Source of the DNA: Glycomyces sp. YM15
GTDB lineage: Bacteria; Actinomycetota; Actinomycetes; Mycobacteriales; Micromonosporaceae
DNA length: 35,786 nucleotides
Direction of reading: 5' to 3'
Assembly (NCBI RefSeq): GCF_016918015.1
Contig: NZ_JAERMK010000035.1
Coordinates: 1-35,786 of the forward strand
Shown piece by piece: positions 1-6,838 of the stretch. How positions within the stretch are numbered: position 1 is the stretch's first letter; every line of letters starts with the position of its first letter. A program made the translations under genes and the position numbers. The notes under the pieces are model-generated. The model was not told where the DNA came from, did no database searches, and saw nothing but the letters and a program-made list of their open reading frames with translations.

Positions 1-39
1 CATCACCCGGAAGAGTGAAAGTACTGTGTGGACAGTTCA

Positions 40-370
40 TGTTCGTGCTCACTTCGCCAGCGCGGCAAGGAAGCACACGCGTCGGGCACGGCGAACCCGC
101 CCCGCCCGAGAGCCGGACACAGACCGCCGTGGCAGGGAGGTACACGCGTTCGGGCGCGGCAATCCCGCCCCGCCTGAGGGCCGGGCACGGACCGCTACCG
201 TCCTCGACCTCTCGTCGCCGCCGGCGCTGACCGCCACCATCGGCCACCCGACACCCGGCGACGACCGCAGCCACGCTCCCACCTCTCATCGCTGCCGGGC
301 ATGAGTTCGCCGGAGGGCCGCCGCGGGGCTGGGAAGGCGAACACCGTTTCGTCGCTGCCAGCTTGAACCG
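40..370. repeat. Degenerate ~67-bp intergenic repeats
   Basis: The first 420 bases hold no convincing gene. ACACGCG recurs at 75 and 142, a 67-bp period, and is followed in both places by similar text (cgggc-cggc-a-cccgccccgcc-gag-gccgg-cac). A second shared block, of the form TCRTCGCYGCC, recurs at 212, 286 and 349. The same motif appears in reverse orientation in the tandem array at 35266-35640, so this looks like a decayed member of a dispersed repeat family. The copies are diverged and the outer limits are approximate. Confidence 0.5.
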
Positions 371-420
371 TGACCGTCCACCGGCCGGGCGGCGCCACGT
401 CGAGGTCGACGAAGTCGTCG

Positions 421-1134
421 TCAGGCGCGCCAGTAGGCCATGGAGTGCATGCGGTCCTTGGGGAAGCCGATCTCTTTGCGGGCGAAGGTGGTCAGGGCCC
501 GGGTGGACTTGGCTTCGCAGGCGATCCAGAAGTAGGTCTTCGCTGGGTTCTTCGCGAATTCGGGGAGGTCGTCGCGGACCCGGCTCACCAGGGACTCGCC
601 GTCGTCGGCCCGGGGGATGCGCCTGAGGTCGTGGCGGTCGGTGGTGCGATGAGGCAGTTCGTCGTCGTCGGCCGTCTCGAACCAGATCGTCGCGGGGGTG
701 TCGGGGAAGGCGTCGAGCAGGGAGTTGATAGCCGGGAGCGACGCGGCGTCGCCGACGATGAGGAGGCGCTCCGGGGCGGGGTCGAGGGGTTCGAATCCGG
801 TGCCGTAGACCGTGGCCTGGATCGTGGCGCCCGGTTCGACCCGCTGGGACCAGTCGCTCGCGATGCCCCGGTGCAGGGCGAATTCGATGGCGAACGTGCC
901 GTTCTCGGGATCGGGGTCGACGATCGTGTATCCGCGCTGGTGCGGCTTGCCGTGGTCGTCGAACCAGAGGCGGACCCACATCGTCGGGTGGAGCGGCAGT
1001 CGGGCGAGGAGGCCGCCGTCGGTGAAGGTGAGCCGCCGGTAGTGCTCGGTGATCTGCGTCGCGCCGGTGACGGTGAACGTGAAGTCCTTGGCGCGCAGCA
1101 GCTTCAGTACCGCGCCCTCCCAGCCGTGGCCCAT
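421..1134 (-). CDS. Siderophore-interacting protein (FAD-binding ferric-siderophore reductase)
   Basis: 237 residues, the usual length for the SIP/ViuB family of cytoplasmic flavoproteins that reduce ferric siderophores to release iron. The N-terminal half is an FAD-binding barrel (residues about 8-105) with the flavin-binding text GYTIVDPDPENGTFAIEF near residue 70. The C-terminal half is the SIP nicotinamide-binding-like domain, with LLIVGDAASLPAINSLL and the terminal block YFWIACEAKSTRALTTFARKE. It starts at ATG 1134 with AAAGGGA six bases upstream. The start lies about 45 bases from a consensus iron box shared with the divergent acylase fusion gene, so iron repression is expected. It resembles DesF-type reductases beside desferrioxamine clusters, but no siderophore synthesis operon is visible here. 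Confidence 0.9.
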   Translation of the reverse strand: MGHGWEGAVLKLLRAKDFTFTVTGATQITEHYRRLTFTDGGLLARLPLHPTMWVRLWFDDHGKPHQRGYTIVDPDPENGTFAIEFALHRGIASDWSQRVEPGATIQATVYGTGFEPLDPAPERLLIVGDAASLPAINSLLDAFPDTPATIWFETADDDELPHRTTDRHDLRRIPRADDGESLVSRVRDDLPEFAKNPAKTYFWIACEAKSTRALTTFARKEIGFPKDRMHSMAYWRA

Positions 1135-1178
1135 GTCCGATCCCTTTCGCGTCCCAGTGAAGATGAGTGAGATTTGGA

Positions 1179-1197
1179 TTAGGTTAGACTAACCTAA
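1179..1197. promoter_or_regulatory. DtxR/IdeR iron box in a divergent promoter
   Basis: TTAGGTTAGACTAACCTAA is a perfect 9+9 palindrome around one central base and matches the 19-bp DtxR/IdeR operator consensus (TTAGGTTAGSCTAACCTAA) except at the centre. It ends two bases before the ATG of the rightward gene and 44 bases from the start of the leftward SIP gene. TAGACT at 1185-1190 is a plausible -10 hexamer for the rightward gene, and its spacing would give a leaderless transcript beginning at or near the ATG. Iron-loaded repressor would block both promoters. Confidence 0.92.
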
Positions 1198-1199
1198 CT

Positions 1200-3782
1200 A
1201 TGAGCTTCGTGTGCTATCGGGACGCCTGGGGCGTCCCCCATCTGCGCGCGGCCGACCCCCAGTCGCTCGCCTTCGCTCAGGGCCGCAACGCCGCCGCCGA
1301 TCGCGCCTGGCAGTTGGAGACCCTGCGGCGCCGCGCCACCGGGACCTCGGCCGCGATCTTCGGTGTCGAGTGGCTGCCCTGGGACCGACTCGCCCGCCAG
1401 ACGGGCGTCGTCGACGCCGCACGTGCCGCCTTCGAGCAGCTCGACGCCGAGACCGCCGAATGGGTCGGCGCCTACGTCGCCGGCGTCAACGCCGGCCTGC
1501 CCGGTGCGGCGGCCTCCGCCCCGGAGTTCCAAGGGGCACCGGGCGTTTGGGAGCCGTGGACACCGCTCGCCGTCTGGCACGCCGAGCACCTGCTCTTCGG
1601 ATCCGGGTTCCCTGCGAAGCTCTGGCGCGAGCGCGTCATCGAACATCTGGGGGAGGACGCGGTCGGGCGGTTCGCCATGGACGGCCCCGCCCCGACCGGG
1701 TCGAACGGCTGGATCGTCGACGGCGCCCGCACCGCCTCGGGCGCACCGATCGTGGCGGGGGATCCGCACCGGTTCCTGCAGCTTCCCGGTGCCTACCAGC
1801 AGATTCGCCTGGCCTGCAACGCGTTCGACGTGGTCGGGCTCGCCATGCCCGGCATTCCCGGCATCGCGCACTTCGGGCACACCGGTGGTGTGGCCTGGGG
1901 GATCACCAACGCCATGGCCGACACGCAGGACCTCTTCCACGAACGACTGCGCAGGCGCGAGGGGACCGTCGAGGCCCTCGGACCCGACGGCTGGGAGCCC
2001 GCCCGGTCCCGGACCGAGACCATCGACGTCGCCGGGGCCGACACCGCCATGGTCGAAGTGATCGCCACTGCACGCGGATCCGTGATCGCCGACGACGGCG
2101 ACACGGCACTGAGCCTCCGCAGCCCCCTGCACGCCGAACCCGAGCTCGGATTCGCCGCACTGCCGAAACTGCTCCGGGCGCGAACGGTCGCCGATGTCGA
2201 TGCCGCACTCGACGGTTGGGTCCTGCCGGTGAACGTGGTCATGGCCGCCGACACCGCCGGAGGGGTCCTCCACCGCGTCGCCGGGCGCGTCCCGGAGCGG
2301 GACCGCGCCAACTTCGTCCGGCCCGTTCCCGCCTGGGAACACCGATACGCCTGGAACGGCTGGAAACCCTCCCCTTCCGGCACGATCGGCGGACTCGCCG
2401 CCATGGCCAACGACCGCGGCATCTCCAGCGGGCTGGGGATCGAATTCTGCGCCCCGCACCGCGTTGAGCGGATCCGGGAACTGCTCGAGACCCGGACCGA
2501 CTGGACGGCCGCCGACATGGCCGCCATCCACTCGGACACGCACCTGCCCACGGCCGCAACGCTGATCGGACTGCTTTCAGCGCTCGAACTCAGCGCGCCC
2601 GCCGCGCTGCTGCGCGAACGGCTCTCGGATTGGGACTGCCGGATGGACGCCGACAGCGCCGATGCCGCCGCCTTCGCCGCCTTCCGCGCCGCGTTCGTGC
2701 GGGGCCTCGCCGCACTGCCCGTATTCGCGCCGCTCGCCGAGCCCTCCCGGTACCCGGAGGTCTTCACCCCCTGGCTCGTGCTCGAGGTCCGCATCGCTTT
2801 CGCCCTGGAGCACCTGCTCAACGGTGCACTGGTCAGCGAGGAGGAACGGGACACCGCACTTCGGGAGGCCATTGAGGAGGCCGCGACCCTCCCCGCGACG
2901 ACCTGGGGCGAGATCCACCGGCTCGTCCCGTGGCGGGACGTGGACCCGCCCGAGGCGCTGGCCGGGATGTCCGGCGACGCCGACTGCGTCCTGTCCACCT
3001 CGGGCGCGCCCGGGATCACCGAGGACTTCGCCCGCGGCCCCGCCGCCCGCTGGGCCTGGGACCTCGCCGACCGGGAGCAGAGCCTCTGGATCGTCCCCTT
3101 CGGAGCTTCGGGCGCGCCCGGCCCGCACTACCGAGACCAGTTCCCGCTGTGGCGGGCAGGGGAGCTCATTCCCGTCGTCACGGATTGGCAACGACTGCAA
3201 GAGGAGTACCGCATGATCGACCGCCCGGCAGTGTTCGAGCGCGCCCTGGACGGCTTCGGCGTCGTGTCCATGGTGCCCGTACGGCCCGAGGAGGACCTCG
3301 ATCTGATCTACGGCTGGGTCACCGAGGAACGCGCCCGCTTCTGGGGCATGACCGAGCGCACGCGCGCATACGTGCTCGAGATCTACGAATACCTCGACTC
3401 GCTCGACACCCACCACGCATACCTGGTCCTGCGCGACGCCGAGCCGATCGCGCTCCTCCAGACCTACGAGCCCGACGCCGACCCGGTGGGCGAGTGCTAC
3501 GAGGTCGAACCCGGCGACCTCGGCGCGCACCTCCTCGTCGCGCCCGCGGGCGGCGGCGCCCGGGCCGGGTTCACCGGTGCCCTCATGAACGCCATCGCCG
3601 GGTTCCTGTTCGACGACCCGAAGCACCGGCGCATCGTGGTCGAACCCGACGCCCGCAACGAGCAGGCCGCGGCCCGCCTGCGTCGCACCGGGTTCACGTT
3701 CGGGCCCGAGATCCAGCTGCCCGACAAGACCGCCCGGTTGGCGTTCCTCCGCCGTGAGGACGCACTCCCGGATCGGGGGTGA
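1200..3782 (+). CDS. Penicillin-acylase-family Ntn hydrolase fused to a siderophore-type GNAT acetyltransferase
   Basis: 860 residues. Residues 1-670 are a penicillin acylase (Ntn hydrolase) homologue: N-terminal chain, then TGSNGW with Ser168 as the predicted autocatalytic nucleophile, then GDPH and the PGIPGIAHFGHTGGVAWGITN block. Residues about 680-860 are an IucB/RhbD/DesC-like N-acyltransferase (AlcB domain), with GWVTEERARFWGM, GDLGAHLLVAP, IVVEPDARNEQA and the terminal KTARLAFLRRE. The family acylates N-hydroxy-diamines or lysine during hydroxamate siderophore synthesis. There is no signal peptide, so the protein is predicted cytoplasmic, unlike secreted acylases. It starts at ATG 1200, two bases after the iron box, so translation is probably leaderless. 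An internal ATG at 3213 (Met672) has its own ribosome site. From memory, acylase genes (desG) accompany some desferrioxamine clusters; the fusion is the unusual part. Confidence 0.88.
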   Translation: MSFVCYRDAWGVPHLRAADPQSLAFAQGRNAAADRAWQLETLRRRATGTSAAIFGVEWLPWDRLARQTGVVDAARAAFEQLDAETAEWVGAYVAGVNAGLPGAAASAPEFQGAPGVWEPWTPLAVWHAEHLLFGSGFPAKLWRERVIEHLGEDAVGRFAMDGPAPTGSNGWIVDGARTASGAPIVAGDPHRFLQLPGAYQQIRLACNAFDVVGLAMPGIPGIAHFGHTGGVAWGITNAMADTQDLFHERLRRREGTVEALGPDGWEPARSRTETIDVAGADTAMVEVIATARGSVIADDGDTALSLRSPLHAEPELGFAALPKLLRARTVADVDAALDGWVLPVNVVMAADTAGGVLHRVAGRVPERDRANFVRPVPAWEHRYAWNGWKPSPSGTIGGLAAMANDRGISSGLGIEFCAPHRVERIRELLETRTDWTAADMAAIHSDTHLPTAATLIGLLSALELSAPAALLRERLSDWDCRMDADSADAAAFAAFRAAFVRGLAALPVFAPLAEPSRYPEVFTPWLVLEVRIAFALEHLLNGALVSEEERDTALREAIEEAATLPATTWGEIHRLVPWRDVDPPEALAGMSGDADCVLSTSGAPGITEDFARGPAARWAWDLADREQSLWIVPFGASGAPGPHYRDQFPLWRAGELIPVVTDWQRLQEEYRMIDRPAVFERALDGFGVVSMVPVRPEEDLDLIYGWVTEERARFWGMTERTRAYVLEIYEYLDSLDTHHAYLVLRDAEPIALLQTYEPDADPVGECYEVEPGDLGAHLLVAPAGGGARAGFTGALMNAIAGFLFDDPKHRRIVVEPDARNEQAAARLRRTGFTFGPEIQLPDKTARLAFLRREDALPDRG
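3201..3215 (+). promoter_or_regulatory. Internal ribosome site and ATG for a free acetyltransferase
   Basis: GAGGAG at 3201-3206 stands six bases before an in-frame ATG at 3213, exactly at the junction of the acylase and GNAT domains. The ATG overlaps an out-of-frame TGA (ATGA), the usual arrangement of two translationally coupled genes. It could give a separate GNAT of about 189 residues as well as the fusion, or mark the place where two genes recently fused. Confidence 0.5.
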
Positions 3783-3791
3783 ACGCAGACG

Positions 3792-3823
3792 GCGGGCCCC
3801 CTGCCATTCGGCAGGAGGCCCGC
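3792..3823. terminator. Hairpin between convergent genes
   Basis: GCGGGCC and GGCCCGC pair, with an inner CCTGCC/GGCAGG stem and an ATTC loop. The hairpin lies ten bases after the acylase fusion stop and before the 3' end of the oppositely oriented protease gene. There is no clear T-tract, as is usual for actinobacterial terminators. Confidence 0.75.
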
Positions 3824-3861
3824 AAGCAGCGCCGTTCAAGCACCGGCCGCCCGACGGCGAC

Positions 3862-5037
3862 CTACGGGGTCATGTAGAGCAGTCGGTTCGGGCTGCCGAC
3901 CGGATCGGTGATCACCCCTGTCGTGGCGTTGCCGGTCAAGACCGAGGCCACCGTCGCCGGACTCGCGGTCGGGTTGGCCGACAGATAGATCGCGGCCACC
4001 CCGGCCACATGCGGCGTCGAGATCGAAGTGCCGGTCAACCTCGCGGTGACGTTGTAGAGGTAGTCCGATCGGACGTTCACCCCCGGCGCGAAGAGGTCGA
4101 CGCAGGACCCATAGTTCGAGGAGCTCCAGCGCGCGTCGTTCACGTCCGACGCCGCCACCGTCAGCGCCGGCCCCACTCGGGCCGGCGAGTAGCCGCAGGC
4201 GTCCGCATCGCTGTTTCCCGCCGCGACCGCGTAGGTGACGCCCGAGTTGATCGAAGCCTCGACAGCGGTGTCGATCGATTGACTGGCACTCCCGCCGAGG
4301 CTCATCGTCGCGACCGCGGGCTTGACGGCGTTCGCGGTGACCCATTCGACGCCGCCGATGATCGAGACGGCGTCGGAGACGCCGCTGCAGTTGAACACCT
4401 GGACGGGCACCAGCTGCACCTGCTTGGCGATGCCCTGGAGCGTGCCGCCGACCGTACCGGCCACATGCGTGCCGTGGCCGTGGCAGTCGCGGGAGTTGCC
4501 GTCGGGGACGATGGCGCTGTACCCGGGATCGAGCCGGCCCGCGAAGTCCGGGTGGTCGAGCCAGATGCCGGTGTCGATGATGTACGCGTGCACGCCCGTC
4601 CCGGCGTTGGTGTAGGTGTACGAGGCGTCGAGCGGCAGCGCGCGCTGGTCGACGCGGTCCTGGCCCCAGGACGGCGGATTGAGCTGGGTGGCGGCGGTCT
4701 CGACCACGGTGTTCTGCTCGACGTAGTCCACGGCGGGATCGGCGGCCAGCCGCTCGGCGTCGGCCGAGTCCATGTGCACGGCGACGGCGCCGATGGAGCC
4801 GAGACGGGTCTCCACTCGGCCGTCGAACCGGGCCACCAGGTCTTCGGCCGGGGCCGACGTGTCCTCGAGCGCGACGATGTACTCGCCGGGAATCGCGTCG
4901 GGACTGTCGGCGCCGAGGATCTCGGCGGTCCTCGCTTCTGCGGGCGAGGCGGCGACGGCGATCGCGACCGCAGTCGCGGCCACCGTCGCAGTGAAGTAGC
5001 GGTTCCGTCCTCTGGTCATGTGCTTGCGCACGGGCAT
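3862..5037 (-). CDS. Secreted S8 (proteinase K-like subtilisin) serine protease
   Basis: About 391 residues (numbering here counts from the GTG at 5040). A signal peptide (to about residue 37, ending SPAEA) is followed by an I9 propeptide with PGEYIVALED and VDYVEQN, then the catalytic domain. The triad is Asp156 (IIDTG), His189 (HGHGTHVAG) and Ser339 (GTSISTPHVAG), with oxyanion Asn276 (AAGNSD). Several cysteines (CHGHG, FNCSG, ACGYS, GSCVD) fit the disulfides of proteinase K-like actinobacterial proteases. There is no C-terminal P-domain. The start is uncertain: GTG 5040, ATG 5037 and GTG 5031 are all near the AGAAGGG ribosome site, which is best spaced for 5031. An extracellular broad-specificity protease is expected. 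It is convergent with the acylase fusion. Confidence 0.93.
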   Translation of the reverse strand: MPVRKHMTRGRNRYFTATVAATAVAIAVAASPAEARTAEILGADSPDAIPGEYIVALEDTSAPAEDLVARFDGRVETRLGSIGAVAVHMDSADAERLAADPAVDYVEQNTVVETAATQLNPPSWGQDRVDQRALPLDASYTYTNAGTGVHAYIIDTGIWLDHPDFAGRLDPGYSAIVPDGNSRDCHGHGTHVAGTVGGTLQGIAKQVQLVPVQVFNCSGVSDAVSIIGGVEWVTANAVKPAVATMSLGGSASQSIDTAVEASINSGVTYAVAAGNSDADACGYSPARVGPALTVAASDVNDARWSSSNYGSCVDLFAPGVNVRSDYLYNVTARLTGTSISTPHVAGVAAIYLSANPTASPATVASVLTGNATTGVITDPVGSPNRLLYMTP

Positions 5038-5193
5038 CACCCTTCTGCATGAGTTGATATGGCCTGGATCACAAGGCCGATGAACCCTGTCAGATTGACC
5101 GCCGCTAGCGAGCGCGGTCGCGAAGCAGGGGAATATCCCACAATGGAGTGACTACCGACCGGTATCCGCACGAAGAGGCCAGGGCCCGCTTTG

Positions 5194-6330
5194 TCAGCAC
5201 GCGCCGTCCTGCGACTTTCGCGCCTTACCCCGATGGAGCACCAGGCCCCCGGTCGCGATGAGCACCGCCGCAATGACGGCCGTCACCGTGACGGGCACCC
5301 CCGTCGTCGGCAGTGCCGGCTGGGCGGCCGGAGTCGACGGTGTCGACTGGCTCGGGGCCGCGGACATGGGCGGATCGTCCACGGGATCGAGCACGGGCAG
5401 CGCGACTTCGAGGACCACGGGTTCGCCATCGTCGACGACGAGTTCGAGCGAGACGATTTCGACTTCCTCGAGCGGACCGGTGACCTGAATGTGGACGGTC
5501 GAATCGCCCGGTGCCACTTCGCCGGTCTGCACCGTGACGTCGCCGTCTCCGCCGTCTCCGCCGTCGCCGCCGCCGTCCCCGTCCCCGTCGCCGTCCCCGT
5601 CGCCGTCCCCGTCGCCGCCGTCGCCGGTACTGGTGTCGGCGAAGATCTCATACTGGGCCGGCTGGCCCTGGACGCCAGGGGGATTCGAGAAGTCCACGAT
5701 CCACTCCGCGTCGGCCTCCTCGTCGGCGGGTTCGGGGTCGACACCGTCCTCGATGGCGATGCCGACGCCGTACTCGAGCTGAGGGACCTCGACGGGCTCC
5801 GGCAGTGTCGGCGCCGCACAGTCGCCCAGCTCGAGGGCGTGCTGGAGCGAGTTCTTCAGACCCCGGCCCTCCTTGCCCTTGCCGTCGACGACGGCGCCGG
5901 TGCGGTCCGACTGGGCCTTCAACTTGACCTGCTCGGTGTCGCCCGGGACCGTCTGGACGCCGGTGAGGGACCCTTCGCCGGTGCGGGGCAGCACCGCCCC
6001 GACCTGAAGGGTCCCTTCGAGGACGGCGTCCTCCCAGGGACCGGAGTCGGCGCCGATCTGCGTGACGATCTCGGCCACCGTGTAGGTGTATTCGACGGCA
6101 TCGGCAGCCGAGCCGGTGGTGTCGGTCAACGACCAGGCGAGCTCCCATTCGCCGTCGGCGTTGCAGGCTGCCGACGCGAGTTCGAGCGCGGGCGGCGACC
6201 ATTGCCCCTGCGCCTGCGCCTGCGCCTGCGCCTGCGCTTGCGCTTGCGCCTGCGCCGGAGTCGTCAGTACGGTGGCGCCGACGATGCCGAGTGCGGCGGC
6301 CATGGACAATTTGGACAGACTCGAATGCAT
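5194..6330 (-). CDS. LPXTG-anchored cell-wall protein with Ala-Gln and Gly-Asp repeats
   Basis: 378 residues of unknown function. The signal peptide is followed directly by an alternating Ala-Gln run (residues about 26-41), so the mature N terminus probably begins inside the repeat. The middle (45-215) is an acidic domain I do not recognise, containing one DCAAP cysteine. A Gly-Asp run (about residues 235-262) is followed by a small beta-rich domain (TVQTGEVAPGDSTVHIQV). A Pro/Ser/Thr stretch leads to LPTTG at residue 340, a hydrophobic segment (about 346-365) and the basic tail HRGKARK. This is a canonical sortase signal, so the protein is predicted to be wall-linked. The ribosome site is weak. 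Its neighbour on the same strand is the S8 protease, but 150 bases separate them. Confidence 0.8.
   Translation of the reverse strand: MHSSLSKLSMAAALGIVGATVLTTPAQAQAQAQAQAQAQAQGQWSPPALELASAACNADGEWELAWSLTDTTGSAADAVEYTYTVAEIVTQIGADSGPWEDAVLEGTLQVGAVLPRTGEGSLTGVQTVPGDTEQVKLKAQSDRTGAVVDGKGKEGRGLKNSLQHALELGDCAAPTLPEPVEVPQLEYGVGIAIEDGVDPEPADEEADAEWIVDFSNPPGVQGQPAQYEIFADTSTGDGGDGDGDGDGDGDGDGGGDGGDGGDGDVTVQTGEVAPGDSTVHIQVTGPLEEVEIVSLELVVDDGEPVVLEVALPVLDPVDDPPMSAAPSQSTPSTPAAQPALPTTGVPVTVTAVIAAVLIATGGLVLHRGKARKSQDGAC
5543..5626. repeat. Gly-Asp coding repeat
   Basis: Units of the type (C)GCCGTC and CCCGTC alternate here and encode a run of Gly-Asp and Gly-Gly-Asp on the minus strand, inside the LPXTG protein. 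Units are multiples of three bases, so copy-number changes would alter length without a frameshift. Asp-rich runs can bind calcium, but that is inference. Confidence 0.75.
6207..6254. repeat. Hexanucleotide repeat encoding (Ala-Gln)n
   Basis: About eight tandem copies of CGCCTG (two read CGCTTG) encode alternating Ala-Gln at the signal-peptidase site of the LPXTG protein. The near-perfect copies suggest recent slippage. Length changes keep the reading frame. Confidence 0.85.
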
Positions 6331-6496
6331 GCGAACAGCCTGCCAAATGAACCCGCCCCTGGAGGCGAAGCCCGGCGACGGGTCCGGGGATTCTCGGGGC
6401 GGCTGTCGCGGACGGCGGCCTGCCGGGAGGCGTCACGGCCCCCGGCGCCGGTGCGCGGCGCCAGGGGCCGATCGGCGAATCCAGCTGCTCCACGGC

Positions 6497-6640
6497 TCAG
6501 GTCCCAATCTCGGGCTGCGGGCCGCTGCATTCGTTCAGGAGGGCCGGGTCGGCCTTGTAATTCGTAGAAGTCATGCGGGTCGAACGCGTCGCCCTGCTCG
6601 CGGATCCGCAGCGCAGTCTCCTTGTAGGCCAAGGGTTCAT
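6497..6640 (-). pseudogene. Possible small gene with two frame disruptions
   Basis: ATG at 6640 has AGGAG six bases upstream and opens a 47-codon frame ending at TGA 6497-6499. Its first half has poor third-position G/C. The strongly G/C3-biased frame there is shifted by one base and reads LAYKETALRIREQGDAFDPH. After about codon 27 the bias switches back to the ATG frame, reading YKADPALLNECSGPQPEIGT. This is what a small real gene with two compensating indels would look like, whether from decay or sequence error. I do not recognise the product. The rest of 6331-6496 shows nothing I can support. Confidence 0.3.
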
Positions 6641-6747
6641 GCGACGCTCCTAACGATGGGGGTCGGCGTCTCCTCAGACCAGCCTAAGCATCGTCATCGA
6701 TTAACGTCAATGGGTTGCCGAAACTTCCGTCTAATTTTTTTCATGGC

Positions 6748-6804
6748 TTGACATAACCTGGACCACGGTCCTAGCCTGATCCCACTCATCGAGTGCAATC
6801 GATG
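6748..6804 (+). promoter_or_regulatory. Candidate promoter and operators of the GH43 sugar operon
   Basis: TTGACA (6748-6753) and TAGCCT (6772-6777), 18 bases apart, are candidate -35/-10 elements. The spacer holds the inverted repeat GGACC-AC-GGTCC (6760-6771). Downstream, CATCGA (6787-6792) and TCGATG (6799-6804) form a perfect 6-bp inverted repeat with six bases between. Either could be the site of the ROK regulator encoded at the end of the operon. A further imperfect palindrome, ATTAACGTCAAT, lies just upstream near 6700. Confidence 0.5.
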
Positions 6805-6838
6805 TCCGACCCCTCGTCCGTGTGAAGGGACCTCCAGC

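Noticed and set aside
370..1170. 266-codon plus-strand open frame over the SIP gene
   Set aside because: It is the antisense shadow of a clear SIP-family gene; composition is Gly/Glu/Val/Arg-rich with no family features.
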